Assembly (NCBI RefSeq): GCF_000759345.1
Contig: NZ_JPZL01000004.1
Location: 372,001-436,000, forward strand
Source of the DNA: Litchfieldella xinjiangensis
GTDB taxonomy: Bacteria; Pseudomonadota; Gammaproteobacteria; Pseudomonadales; Halomonadaceae
DNA length: 64,000 nt
Direction: 5' to 3'
The first letter of the stretch is position 1. Every line of letters starts with the position of its first letter. Position numbers and translations under genes: made by a program. Positions 54,943-62,963 of this stretch are shown here, piece by piece. The notes beneath the pieces are model-generated. The model ran no database searches. It worked only from the letters and a program-made list of their open reading frames with translations, and was not told the origin of the DNA.

Positions 54943-54957
54943 GCACCATGGCGGTGC
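54943..54957. promoter_or_regulatory. NtrC-type enhancer site upstream of urtA
   Basis: GCACC-ATGGC-GGTGC, a perfect dyad of 5-bp arms with a 5-nt spacer. The NtrC consensus TGCACCANNNTGGTGCA has the same GCACC-N5-GGTGC geometry. It lies about 80-105 nt upstream of the sigma-54 -24 box, a normal enhancer distance. Confidence 0.8.
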
Positions 54958-55067
54958 GATGCAAAAGGCGAATGGCATCGATCTGGGGCACCTGCCCCAT
55001 GCCATGCACCAGCGAAGTTCGCTAATAAAGTGCGCTGATAAACTAGAAATGCTGCCTACGAAACGAA

Positions 55068-55091
55068 GACGCCAGCCCTAAGGCTGGCGTC
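55068..55091. terminator. Intrinsic terminator after acyl-CoA dehydrogenase gene
   Basis: Perfect 10-bp stem GACGCCAGCC / GGCTGGCGTC with a 4-nt loop, flanked by TTTG on the plus side and TTCGTTTCG on the minus side. It separates the dehydrogenase gene from the urtA control region. Confidence 0.85.
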
Positions 55092-55117
55092 TTTGCAATT
55101 TACTGAGATCGAACCTG

Positions 55118-56944
55118 TCATTCCGGATAGAACGCGGTCTCGGTCATCGCCATCAAGGGCGCGGCCCCGGCCTCGATCTGGGCTTCCAATGCGAGAGTGC
55201 GGGGTCGCATGCGCCGCAGGAAGTGCTCACCTACGGCGAGCTTGGCCCGGTAAAAGTCCTCCCCTGCCTGGCCATTACCCGTCAGCCCTTGCTGAGCGGC
55301 CCGTGCCATCTTCCACCACATCCAGGTATACGCGACGTACCCTACCAGGGCGAGGTAGTCGGCCGCCGCCGCACCGAGCTCCTCGGGCCGGCCCTCGGCG
55401 CGAACCAGCAGGCCCTCAGTGACACGCTCGAGCCGGGACAGCTCTTCTTCACAGGCGCGCCGATATTCGACAAGACTCTCGCTTGAATTCTCGACAAGGG
55501 ACTCGTTTTCGGCCCGTTCGAGGTCGTCGCGTATGGCCTTGGCCAAGTGGGTAACATAGGCGCCACGGTTACGGAATAGCTTGCGCCCGACCAGGTCCAT
55601 GGCCTGGATGCCGTTCGTGCCTTCATAGATCATGGCGATGCGCGCATCACGCACATACTGCTCGGCGCCCCACTCTACGCAATAACCGCTCCCCCCATAG
55701 ATCTGCTGGGCCTCCACCGTGGCATCGAAGCCACGGTCGGTCAGGAACGCCTTGGCGACCGGGGTCAGCAGGGCTACAAGCCCCTCGGCGTGTTCGCGGC
55801 GGTCGGCGTCGGGATGGAACTTGGCGCGATCGAGCTGGCTGGCCACGAAGGCCGCGAACGCGCGTCCCCCTTCGTTCCAGGCGCGCACGTTGAGGGCCAT
55901 GCGACGCACGTCCGGGTGCACCAGGATCGGATCGGCCGGTTTGTCGGGCGCCTCGGCGCCGCCCGGGGCGCGGCTTTGCAAGCGTTCCTGGGCAAAGTCC
56001 ATGGCACTCTGGTAAGCCACTTCACCCAGCCCCAGCCCCTGAATACCGATAGAGAGCCGCTCGTAATTCATCATGGTGAACATGGTGGCCAGCCCCTGGT
56101 GCGGCTCGCCTATCAAAACACCCCGTGCACCATCGAAGTTCATTACGCAGGTGGCGCTGCCCTTGATGCCCATCTTGTGCTCTAGCCCACCGCAGCTCAG
56201 CGAATTGCGCTCACCCAGGGAACCGTCGTCGTTGACCTCGACCTTGGGCACCAGGAACAGCGAGATCCCTCGGCTACCCTCGGGCGCGTCGGGCAGCTTG
56301 GCGAGCACCAGGTGAACGATATTCTCCACCATGTCGTGCTCACCGCCGGTAATCCAGATCTTGCTGCCGGTGATACGGTAGGCCCCGTCCCCATCGGGGA
56401 TGGCACGCGTCTTGATCAACCCCAAATCGGTGCCACAGTGTGGCTCGGTCAGGCACATGGTGCCCAACCACTGGCCGGCATACATGCGCAGCAAATACAG
56501 ACGCTTGGTGGCTTCGTCGGCGTGGCTATCCAGCAACAACGCCGCGCCGGTATTCAGCGCCGGGTACAGGGCGAAGCTGGTATTGGCAGCGTAGAGCATC
56601 TCCTCGAAGGCGACCGTGAGCATCTTGGGCATGCCCTGCCCTTCATAATCGGGATTTCCGCCCAGCCCCCACCAGCCACCGTCCGCCAACGTTTCGAAAG
56701 CGGCCTTGAAGCCGGCCGGCGTGGTGACGTGGCCCGCCTCGAACCGGCAGCCCTCGGCATCGCCACGCTGGTTGAGAGGGAAGAGTTCCGCCTCGACCAC
56801 GCGCGCGCCCTCCTCGAGGATGGCCTCGACGAGGTCCATGCCCAGTTCCTGGGTCGCCGGCATGGCTGCCCACTCCTGCGGGGCCTGGAAAACCTCTTCC
56901 AATATGAAACGCATATCGCGCAGTGGGGCGTGGTAACGGGCCAT
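55118..56944 (-). CDS. Acyl-CoA dehydrogenase of the long DmdC/FadE type
   Basis: A 608-aa FAD-dependent acyl-CoA dehydrogenase. It begins with the N-terminal helix module of this subgroup (MARYHAPLRDMRFILEEVFQ), then the core with MCLTEPHCGTDLGLIKTRAI, ITGSKIWITGGEHDM, the catalytic glutamate in IAMIYEGTNGIQAMDLVGRK, and a ~100-residue C-terminal extension (YLALVGYVAYTWMWWKMARA AQQ). Enzymes of this layout include 3-methylmercaptopropionyl-CoA dehydrogenase DmdC and medium or long acyl-CoA dehydrogenases; sequence alone does not decide. CGGAGA precedes ATG 56944. Stands alone. Confidence 0.9.
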   Translation of the reverse strand: MARYHAPLRDMRFILEEVFQAPQEWAAMPATQELGMDLVEAILEEGARVVEAELFPLNQRGDAEGCRFEAGHVTTPAGFKAAFETLADGGWWGLGGNPDYEGQGMPKMLTVAFEEMLYAANTSFALYPALNTGAALLLDSHADEATKRLYLLRMYAGQWLGTMCLTEPHCGTDLGLIKTRAIPDGDGAYRITGSKIWITGGEHDMVENIVHLVLAKLPDAPEGSRGISLFLVPKVEVNDDGSLGERNSLSCGGLEHKMGIKGSATCVMNFDGARGVLIGEPHQGLATMFTMMNYERLSIGIQGLGLGEVAYQSAMDFAQERLQSRAPGGAEAPDKPADPILVHPDVRRMALNVRAWNEGGRAFAAFVASQLDRAKFHPDADRREHAEGLVALLTPVAKAFLTDRGFDATVEAQQIYGGSGYCVEWGAEQYVRDARIAMIYEGTNGIQAMDLVGRKLFRNRGAYVTHLAKAIRDDLERAENESLVENSSESLVEYRRACEEELSRLERVTEGLLVRAEGRPEELGAAAADYLALVGYVAYTWMWWKMARAAQQGLTGNGQAGEDFYRAKLAVGEHFLRRMRPRTLALEAQIEAGAAPLMAMTETAFYPE

Positions 56945-57051
56945 CGATGCATCTCCGGGCTGAACAGAATTCAAACGGTCGATTGAATTCTAGGCGAGCA
57001 CGGGCAAGATGTCATGCCGACCTTGGCCGTAGGCGGTCTGGCTACAGTAGT

Positions 57052-57077
57052 AAAAAAAGCGCCGACAGGGTCGGCGC
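57052..57077 (-). terminator. Intrinsic terminator of tctCBA
   Basis: On the minus strand GCGCCGAC, CC/TG loop, GTCGGCGC then seven T, 50 nt after the tctA stop. Confidence 0.93.
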
Positions 57078-57126
57078 AGAAAATGATTCAAGCTGTATGG
57101 GCTTCGAAGCCCTTTGAAAGCACGGC

Positions 57127-58653
57127 TCAGTCGGATGTCGAACTTGCCTCGCCCACTTGCTGACGCATGCGACGGCGCAGGATCGGACCCACGACGTAGG
57201 GCAGGATCAGGCCGAGTGCGGCGAAGATCCACAGCCCGATCGCCAGGCCACTGTTCCACAGGATAGTCCAATCGCCATCGGAGATATCCAACGCGTGACG
57301 CAGGTTCTTCTCCATCTCCGGCCCAAGCAGCAACCCGAGGATGATCGGCACCAGCGGGATCTCGAGCTTGCGGAAGATATAGCCCGCGACGCCGAAGACC
57401 ACCATGAAGTACAAATCGAAGGTGGTGTTGCTGATCGAGTAAATGCCCACGAACGCCACCATGGTAACGATGGGCAGCAGGAACATCGGCGGTACGGAGA
57501 GCAGCTTGACGAAGATGCCCACCATCGGAATGTTGAGTAGCAACAACAGGAAGTTGCCGATCAGAAGCGCAGCGATCACGCCCCACACGATGTCCGCGTT
57601 CTGGGTGAACATCAGCGGACCCGGGGTAATGTTCAGCGAGATCAACAGCGCCAACAGGACCGCCGTGGTACCGCTGCCCGGCACACCCAGGGTCAGCATG
57701 GGCACCAGCGCACCGCTCGAAGCACCGTTATTGCCCGATTCGGGCGCGGCCACACCGCGCGGATCTCCCTGGCCGAAAAAGCCCTTGCGGCCCAGGAGGC
57801 GCTTTTCCAGCGTGTAGCTGATAAAGCTACCCAGCGAAGCGCCCGCCCCGGGCAAGACGCCGGCAATGAAGCCAAGCACACCACCGCGGAAGCTGGTCGG
57901 CATGATGTGCATGATTTCCTTGAAGGAGAGCTTCAGCTTGTTGACCGTGATCTTCTCCTTGCCGCTACCGGCCCGCTCCTCGATGAAGAACAGCAGCTCG
58001 GAGATGGCGAACAGCCCCACGATGGCGATGATGAAATCGATACCTTCATAGAGTTCGAGCACGTTGAAGGTGAAACGCTGCACCCCGGTGGAATCGATAC
58101 CCACGGTGGCGATCATCAGGCCGATGGCGGCCGCCACGACCGTCTTCATGGGATTCTTGCCGGTAATGCCGCCCAGGGTGGCGAACGCCAGCAGGAACAG
58201 GGCGAAATATTCTGCAGGGCCGAACGTGAGGGCAAATTTGGCTAGCATGGGGGCCAGCAAGATCAGGCCTACGGTGGCGATCAGGCTGCCCATGAACGAG
58301 GCCACGGCCGAGATGGCCAGTGCTTCGGCAGCCTTGCCCTTCTGGGCCATGGGATAGCCGTCGAGGCAGGTCATCATGGCCGGTTCGTCGCCGGGAATAT
58401 TGAGCAGGATCGAGGAGATCCGCCCCCCATACATGGCCCCGGCATAGACCGCGGTCAGCATGATCAGCGCAGTTTCAGGCGGCAGGCCCAACGTGAAGGC
58501 CAGCGGTATCAAGATCGCCACGCCATTGGCCGGCCCCAGGCCAGGCAAGGCGCCGATCAAGGTGCCCAAAAAAGCCCCGAACAGGCCGAACATGAGATTC
58601 TGGGGCTGCAGGGCGACAGCGAAGCCGTCCATCAGAAAGCCTAGCGTCTCCAT
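57127..58653 (-). CDS. tctA: Tripartite tricarboxylate transporter, large membrane subunit TctA
   Basis: The 508-aa, ~11-12-helix subunit forms the transport channel of a TTT system. It has the signatures FGLFGAFLGTLIGALPGLGP ANGVAILIPLAF, MYGGRISSILLNIPGDEPAM MTCLDGYPMAQKGKA, GFIAGVLPGAGASLGSFISY and LVPMLTLGVPGSGTTAVLLA, repeated P-G-x-G loops typical of TctA. It overlaps tctB by one base and is followed by a terminator. Confidence 0.96.
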   Translation of the reverse strand: METLGFLMDGFAVALQPQNLMFGLFGAFLGTLIGALPGLGPANGVAILIPLAFTLGLPPETALIMLTAVYAGAMYGGRISSILLNIPGDEPAMMTCLDGYPMAQKGKAAEALAISAVASFMGSLIATVGLILLAPMLAKFALTFGPAEYFALFLLAFATLGGITGKNPMKTVVAAAIGLMIATVGIDSTGVQRFTFNVLELYEGIDFIIAIVGLFAISELLFFIEERAGSGKEKITVNKLKLSFKEIMHIMPTSFRGGVLGFIAGVLPGAGASLGSFISYTLEKRLLGRKGFFGQGDPRGVAAPESGNNGASSGALVPMLTLGVPGSGTTAVLLALLISLNITPGPLMFTQNADIVWGVIAALLIGNFLLLLLNIPMVGIFVKLLSVPPMFLLPIVTMVAFVGIYSISNTTFDLYFMVVFGVAGYIFRKLEIPLVPIILGLLLGPEMEKNLRHALDISDGDWTILWNSGLAIGLWIFAALGLILPYVVGPILRRRMRQQVGEASSTSD

Positions 58654-59105
58654 CAGCTCACCTCCAGGAATGAAAGCAGACCCAACGGCAGCGCGAGGTC
58701 AAGCCCAAAATTGAACAGCAGGAACACCACGACACCGGCGACCCCGCCAGTGACGAAGGCGTTGACCGGCCGGGCCCCCATGCGCCAGCACAGAGTGCCC
58801 ACCGCAAGCAGGGTGCTGATGATGAACCCGAGCGGCTGGAGGAGCATGGCATAGAGCACCAGTACCACGATGGCGATGATCAGCTCGAGGCCGGTACGGT
58901 TCCACGGCCAGGCATTATCCGGGTCTGGGCGCACGATCATGTAGAGGCTCGAGAGACCCAGCACCGCCGCTAACAGCAGCGGGAAGGTCTCGGGTCCGAC
59001 GGCCTCGGACCCGCCAAACGGTTCGGGAAGTTGAGAAGCGCCCCAGCCGTACGCGACGGCCAGGACGATCATCAGGACCCCGAAAATGCGGTCGTTGAAG
59101 GTCAT
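58653..59105 (-). CDS. tctB: Tripartite tricarboxylate transporter, small membrane subunit TctB
   Basis: A 150-aa protein with four helices: FGVLMIVLAVAYGWGASQL, TFPLLLAAVLGLSSLYMIV, GLELIIAIVVLVLYAMLLQP LGFIISTLLAVGTLCWRMG and AFVTGGVAGVVVFLLFNFGL DLALPLG. The final motif 'LFxxgLxvxLPxG' is typical of TctB. It joins TctA; the start overlaps the tctC stop by one base. Confidence 0.93.
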   Translation of the reverse strand: MTFNDRIFGVLMIVLAVAYGWGASQLPEPFGGSEAVGPETFPLLLAAVLGLSSLYMIVRPDPDNAWPWNRTGLELIIAIVVLVLYAMLLQPLGFIISTLLAVGTLCWRMGARPVNAFVTGGVAGVVVFLLFNFGLDLALPLGLLSFLEVS

Positions 59106-60091
59106 TACTGAATCAACCCGATATCCTTGGACAGATCTTCAATGGAACGGATCTGCGACTTGACGAAGTTCTCGAATTGGCCGGCGCTCATGTGGAACGG
59201 CATCAGGCCATTCTGCTCCATGACGCTCTTCCACTCTTCGCTCTCGTAGATGGTATCCATGGCGTCGGTCCAATACTGCTTGGCTTCGTCGGAGATATCC
59301 GCCGGCATGTAGAAGCCGCGCCAGTTGGGGCCGAGCGCATCGATGCCCTGCTCACGTGCAGTCGGAAGATCCGAGTACTTGCCCGGCAGGCGCTCTTCGG
59401 CAAGAACGGCCAACACACGCAAATCGCCCGATTCCATGAAGCCCTGGGCTTCGGAGATGTCACCGGTGAAAGCATCGACGTGACCACCCACGACCTGGGT
59501 CATGGCTTCGCCGCCGTTGTTGTAAGACAGGTAAGGAATGCGCGGGAGGGCTTCGACGCCAGCCGCCTGAGCCGCGATCAGCACCTTGAGATGGTCCCAG
59601 CCACCCTTGGCACTACCACCGGCGAACTTGACGCTGCGTGGATCGTCCTTCAGCGCGTTCATCAGCGACGGGAGATCCTGGTAGTCGGAATCCTTGGATA
59701 CCGCGATCACGCCATAGTCGGCACCCAGCGCTCCGATCCAGTTGACCATGTCGGCATCCATACCCTGGAACTGGCCTTGAGCCAGACGCGTGGTGGTTGC
59801 CGTCGAGGCAGCGACCAACAGCTGCTCTTCACCGGCGCGCTTGCTCACGGTATGGGCGTAGGCAACTCCGCCGCCTGCGCCAGCCATGTTCACGGTCTGG
59901 ACGTTACGCGGGACGATATCCAGCTCCTGCATTACATTGCCGACGCTACGGCACGTGAAGTCCCAGCCGCCGCCCGGATCTGAAGGAGCGATACATTCGA
60001 CCTTGCCTCGTGGCTCGAAGGCCATGGTCATGCTTGATGTCACGGTCAGTGCCGCAACGGCGAACAACTTGAGTGGCGTACTCATCGACAT
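59105..60091 (-). CDS. tctC: Tripartite tricarboxylate transporter, substrate-binding protein TctC
   Basis: Periplasmic receptor, 328 aa. Signal peptide (LKLFAVAALTVTSSMTMA), then VECIAPSDPGGGWDFTCRSV G, VQTVNMAGAGGGVAYAH, NYGVIAVSKDSDYQDLPSLM-like stretch and SYNNGGEAMTQVVGGHVDAF. The 'PxxPGGGxD' and 'GG.a..al..G.vda' loops are the Bug/TctC fold. The ligand is a carboxylate, exact identity unknown. AAGGGGA precedes ATG 60091. The gene is divergent from the regulatory operon at 60320. Confidence 0.94.
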   Translation of the reverse strand: MSMSTPLKLFAVAALTVTSSMTMAFEPRGKVECIAPSDPGGGWDFTCRSVGNVMQELDIVPRNVQTVNMAGAGGGVAYAHTVSKRAGEEQLLVAASTATTTRLAQGQFQGMDADMVNWIGALGADYGVIAVSKDSDYQDLPSLMNALKDDPRSVKFAGGSAKGGWDHLKVLIAAQAAGVEALPRIPYLSYNNGGEAMTQVVGGHVDAFTGDISEAQGFMESGDLRVLAVLAEERLPGKYSDLPTAREQGIDALGPNWRGFYMPADISDEAKQYWTDAMDTIYESEEWKSVMEQNGLMPFHMSAGQFENFVKSQIRSIEDLSKDIGLIQ

Positions 60092-60146
60092 TGTTCTTTT
60101 CCCCTTGGTGTCTTAATCGGACTCGGTGAATGAAGCGAGCTATTTT

Positions 60147-60231
60147 CGGGAAGCTGACGCTTGTCGGGAAGCTGACGCTACCTTACAATTCTGTAAGGCA
60201 GAACGTCGTTCCTTAGAATGGAAGGCTAAGG
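60147..60231. promoter_or_regulatory. Repeats and palindromes in the tctC / iclR divergent promoter region
   Basis: Within the 228-nt intergenic region: a direct repeat TCGGGAAGCTGACGCT (twice, 60148-60180), a perfect dyad CCTTACA-ATTC-TGTAAGG (60181-60198) and a second dyad CCTTAG-N9-CTAAGG (60211-60231). The two dyads share the CCTTA half-site. Likely sites for TctD or the IclR-type regulator controlling both directions. Confidence 0.6.
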
Positions 60232-60319
60232 GCTCCGCTTCGATGCCGTCAACGGCTGCGAGAGCAATTGCGACCAAAGTAGAAGGGGCGTATCACACGC
60301 CATCACGGAGACTCATTGC

Positions 60320-60934
60320 ATGGCTCAGGATCGTGTCGAAGCCGTCGAACGTGCGTTGACGATACTCGAAGCGTTCGACTCCCCCTGTGAGGAATTCACC
60401 CTGGCCGATCTCGCCCAGGCCACGGGATTCTACAAGAGCACGCTGTTACGCCTGCTCGGCTCGCTGGAACGCTACGACTACGTCCAACGTGGCGAAGATG
60501 GGCGGTACCGCCTCGGGCATACGCCGGTACGCCTGGCCCGCCGTCATCTGCCCAGCCGACACTTGGCGGCCTGGGTTCAACCGATACTCGACGATCTGGC
60601 CCATCGCAGCGGTGAAACCGCAGCCTTGGTCGACGTCGCCACAGGCCAGGCCGAGTGCCGCCTGGTCAGCCTGCCCGAATCCCGCTTGCGACATGAGTTG
60701 CGTCCCGGAGAGCGCTGGCCGATCGAGCCTGACCGCCCGCCGGCCCTGGCACTGCCGGGCGGTTCGATGTATTGCACGCCGCTTTCTTCCGGTGTCGGCG
60801 GGCTATCGTTATGGCTCACGCTTTCGGGGCCCAGTGGTCGGCTGTCAGCAACACGGGCCGAACAATGGCTGGAACGGGCAGCGGCGGAGCTTCAACGTCG
60901 CCCCACGGAGCAGCACGAGGGGACACCGGCATGA
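60320..60934 (+). CDS. IclR family transcriptional regulator
   Basis: A 204-aa protein. The winged helix-turn-helix is plain: RVEAVERALTILEAFDSPCE, FTLADLAQATGFYKSTLLRL LGSLERYDYVQRGEDGRYRL G. The C-terminal ligand domain starts HLAAWVQPILDDLAHRSGET AALV but is ~45 residues shorter than usual and diverges after ~155, so effector binding may differ from typical IclR. First gene of a four-gene chain; its stop overlaps the response-regulator start (ATGA). Confidence 0.88.
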   Translation: MAQDRVEAVERALTILEAFDSPCEEFTLADLAQATGFYKSTLLRLLGSLERYDYVQRGEDGRYRLGHTPVRLARRHLPSRHLAAWVQPILDDLAHRSGETAALVDVATGQAECRLVSLPESRLRHELRPGERWPIEPDRPPALALPGGSMYCTPLSSGVGGLSLWLTLSGPSGRLSATRAEQWLERAAAELQRRPTEQHEGTPA

Positions 60935-61593
60935 AACTGTTTCTGGTCGAGGATGACGTACTGCTCGCAGAAACCCTGGGCGACGCTCTCAAGCTGGAAG
61001 GCCATGAGGTGACGGCCATCGACGATGGCGAACTGGCACGTCAGCGTCTTGCTCAGGCCGGTCACGGGTTCGACCTGATCCTGCTGGATCTGAACCTGCC
61101 CGGCTGCAGCGGCCTCGATGTACTGGCCGAGCTGCGTCAGCGCGACTCGACCACCCCGGTTCTGATCCTGACGGCGCGCGGTGCCATCGAAGATCGCGTC
61201 AAGGGACTCGACCTGGGGGCCGACGACTACCTGGCCAAGCCCTTCGTCCTGGACGAACTCGAGGCGCGGGTGCGAGCCCTGTTGCGTCGTCACCCTCAGG
61301 GCCAGAGCTTGCATGTCGGCCCGTTGGTTCTGGATACCGTGGCCCAGCGTTTCATGCTGGAGGGCGAGCCGCTGAATCTGCCGCCACGCGAACAGCGGCT
61401 GCTCAATTGCCTGATGCGCCACGCCGGGGAGCCGGTGGACAAAGCCCGCCTGAGCGAAGAGGCGTTTGCCGGCGAGGTCAGGGGAGACAATGCCATCGAG
61501 GTCTATGTGCACCGGCTCAGAGGCAGGCTCAAGGGTAGCCGTGTAGCTCTGCGCACAGTGCGGGGGCTGGGCTACGTACTGGAGTCGACGTGA
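60931..61593 (+). CDS. tctD: TctD-type response regulator
   Basis: An OmpR/PhoB-family regulator, 220 aa. Receiver domain (1-115): MKLFLVEDDVLLAETLGDAL, phospho-acceptor Asp in LILLDLNLPGCSG, Thr in LILTARG, Lys in LAKPF. Winged-helix output (~125-218): LPPREQRLLNCLMRHAGEPV, IEVYVHRLRGRLKG and TVRGLGYVLE. It is translationally coupled to the genes on both sides. In other bacteria TctD activates tctCBA. Confidence 0.92.
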   Translation: MKLFLVEDDVLLAETLGDALKLEGHEVTAIDDGELARQRLAQAGHGFDLILLDLNLPGCSGLDVLAELRQRDSTTPVLILTARGAIEDRVKGLDLGADDYLAKPFVLDELEARVRALLRRHPQGQSLHVGPLVLDTVAQRFMLEGEPLNLPPREQRLLNCLMRHAGEPVDKARLSEEAFAGEVRGDNAIEVYVHRLRGRLKGSRVALRTVRGLGYVLEST

Positions 61594-62963
61594 GAGCGCC
61601 GCGAAGTCTCTACAGCCGACTGCTGGTGTGGCTGTTGCTCCCCCTGGTACTCCTTGGCTCCCTGATGCTGATCCAGGCCTATTACGATGCCCGGCGTACG
61701 GCTGATCGGGCCTTCGATCGCCTGCTCGAAGCCGCGACATTGGCGATTGCGGAACAGGTGCAGTGGCAAAACGAACGCCTGTGGCTCGACCTGCCCCCCG
61801 CCGCCCTGGAGATGCTCGCCACCGGTGCACAGGAGCGCGTCTTCTACGCCCTTTACAATGGCCAGGGCGAGTTCATCACCGGCAATGCGCGCCTGCCCGG
61901 CGACGCCCGCCAGGATGTCGAAAGTGGCGATACGCTGCTTTATCGAGATATCGACTGGCGTGACATGACCTTGCGCCAGGGGGTGCGTCGTACACGGCTC
62001 GAGGACTGGAGCCTGCGGGAGCGATTCGAAGTGCGGGTCGCCCAAACGCGCGAAGGCCGGGCAGCCCTGACCCTCTCGTTGCTGCGCGGCAACCTGGCCT
62101 ATATCGGTGTGATGGCCGGGGTCGCCGTCGTGATGCTATTGCTGGCCGTACGCTCCGCCCTGGCACCGTTGACCCGCCTACGCCGGGCGATTCGCACACG
62201 CGACCCACGTACCCTGGCGCCTCTGGAACTGCCGTTACCCCGCGAACTTGCCGAGCTGCGCGAGACCATCAATGAGTTGCTTGCCCGCATGCGCCGGGTT
62301 CGCGCCAATCAGGAGCGCTTCATCGGCGATGCCTCACACCAATTGCGCACGCCCTTGGCCGGGCTTTCCGCCCGCGCCGAACTGGCCTTGCGACAGGACG
62401 ACCCCCAGGCCTGGCACGACGCATTGAAGGCCATGCGATCCACCAGCGCCAATACGGCGCGCCTGGCTGTACAGTTGCTATCACTGACGCGCCTCAACAA
62501 TCCCGAGGCGACTCCGGAGCTGGTCACGACCGACCTCGATCGAGTGGCCCGCACGGCGCTGCACCATGCCTGGCATGCCTGCCACCGGGCAGGTATCGAC
62601 CTGGGCCTCGAAACTCCCGACACGCCAGTGACCGTACGTGGAATCGACTGGCAACTCGAGGAGGCCCTGAGCAACCTGATCGATAACGCGCGCCGTTATG
62701 GCGCCCGGCGCATCACGATCCAGGTCTCTGGCAGCCCACCAAGCCTTGCCGTGGAAGATGATGGACCCGGCATACCCGCCGACAAGCGACTGCTGGTGCT
62801 TCGCCCCTTCTATCGTGGCACGAGCGATGGCGAAGGCTCCGGCCTGGGGCTCGCCATTGTCGACGGCATCGCACGCTCCCATGCAGCCAGACTCATTCTG
62901 GAAGAGACCCCATCCGGCCGAGGCTTGCGAGTCAGCCTGCGCTTTCCCGGAGAGATATCATGA
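61590..62963 (+). CDS. tctE: TctE-type sensor histidine kinase
   Basis: A 457-aa membrane kinase. Helix 1 (SRLLVWLLLPLVLLGSLMLI), a periplasmic TctE-like domain (~35-160, with DARRTADRAFDRLLEAATLA), helix 2 (LAYIGVMAGVAVVMLLLAVR), HAMP-like linker, HisKA with FIGDASHQLRTPLAGL (phospho-His), and HATPase with LSNLIDNARRYG, VEDDGPGIP and GSGLGLAIV. GTG start overlaps the tctD stop (GTGA). The periplasmic domain pattern is typical of kinases that work with a separate binding protein. Confidence 0.92.
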   Translation: MRAPRSLYSRLLVWLLLPLVLLGSLMLIQAYYDARRTADRAFDRLLEAATLAIAEQVQWQNERLWLDLPPAALEMLATGAQERVFYALYNGQGEFITGNARLPGDARQDVESGDTLLYRDIDWRDMTLRQGVRRTRLEDWSLRERFEVRVAQTREGRAALTLSLLRGNLAYIGVMAGVAVVMLLLAVRSALAPLTRLRRAIRTRDPRTLAPLELPLPRELAELRETINELLARMRRVRANQERFIGDASHQLRTPLAGLSARAELALRQDDPQAWHDALKAMRSTSANTARLAVQLLSLTRLNNPEATPELVTTDLDRVARTALHHAWHACHRAGIDLGLETPDTPVTVRGIDWQLEEALSNLIDNARRYGARRITIQVSGSPPSLAVEDDGPGIPADKRLLVLRPFYRGTSDGEGSGLGLAIVDGIARSHAARLILEETPSGRGLRVSLRFPGEIS

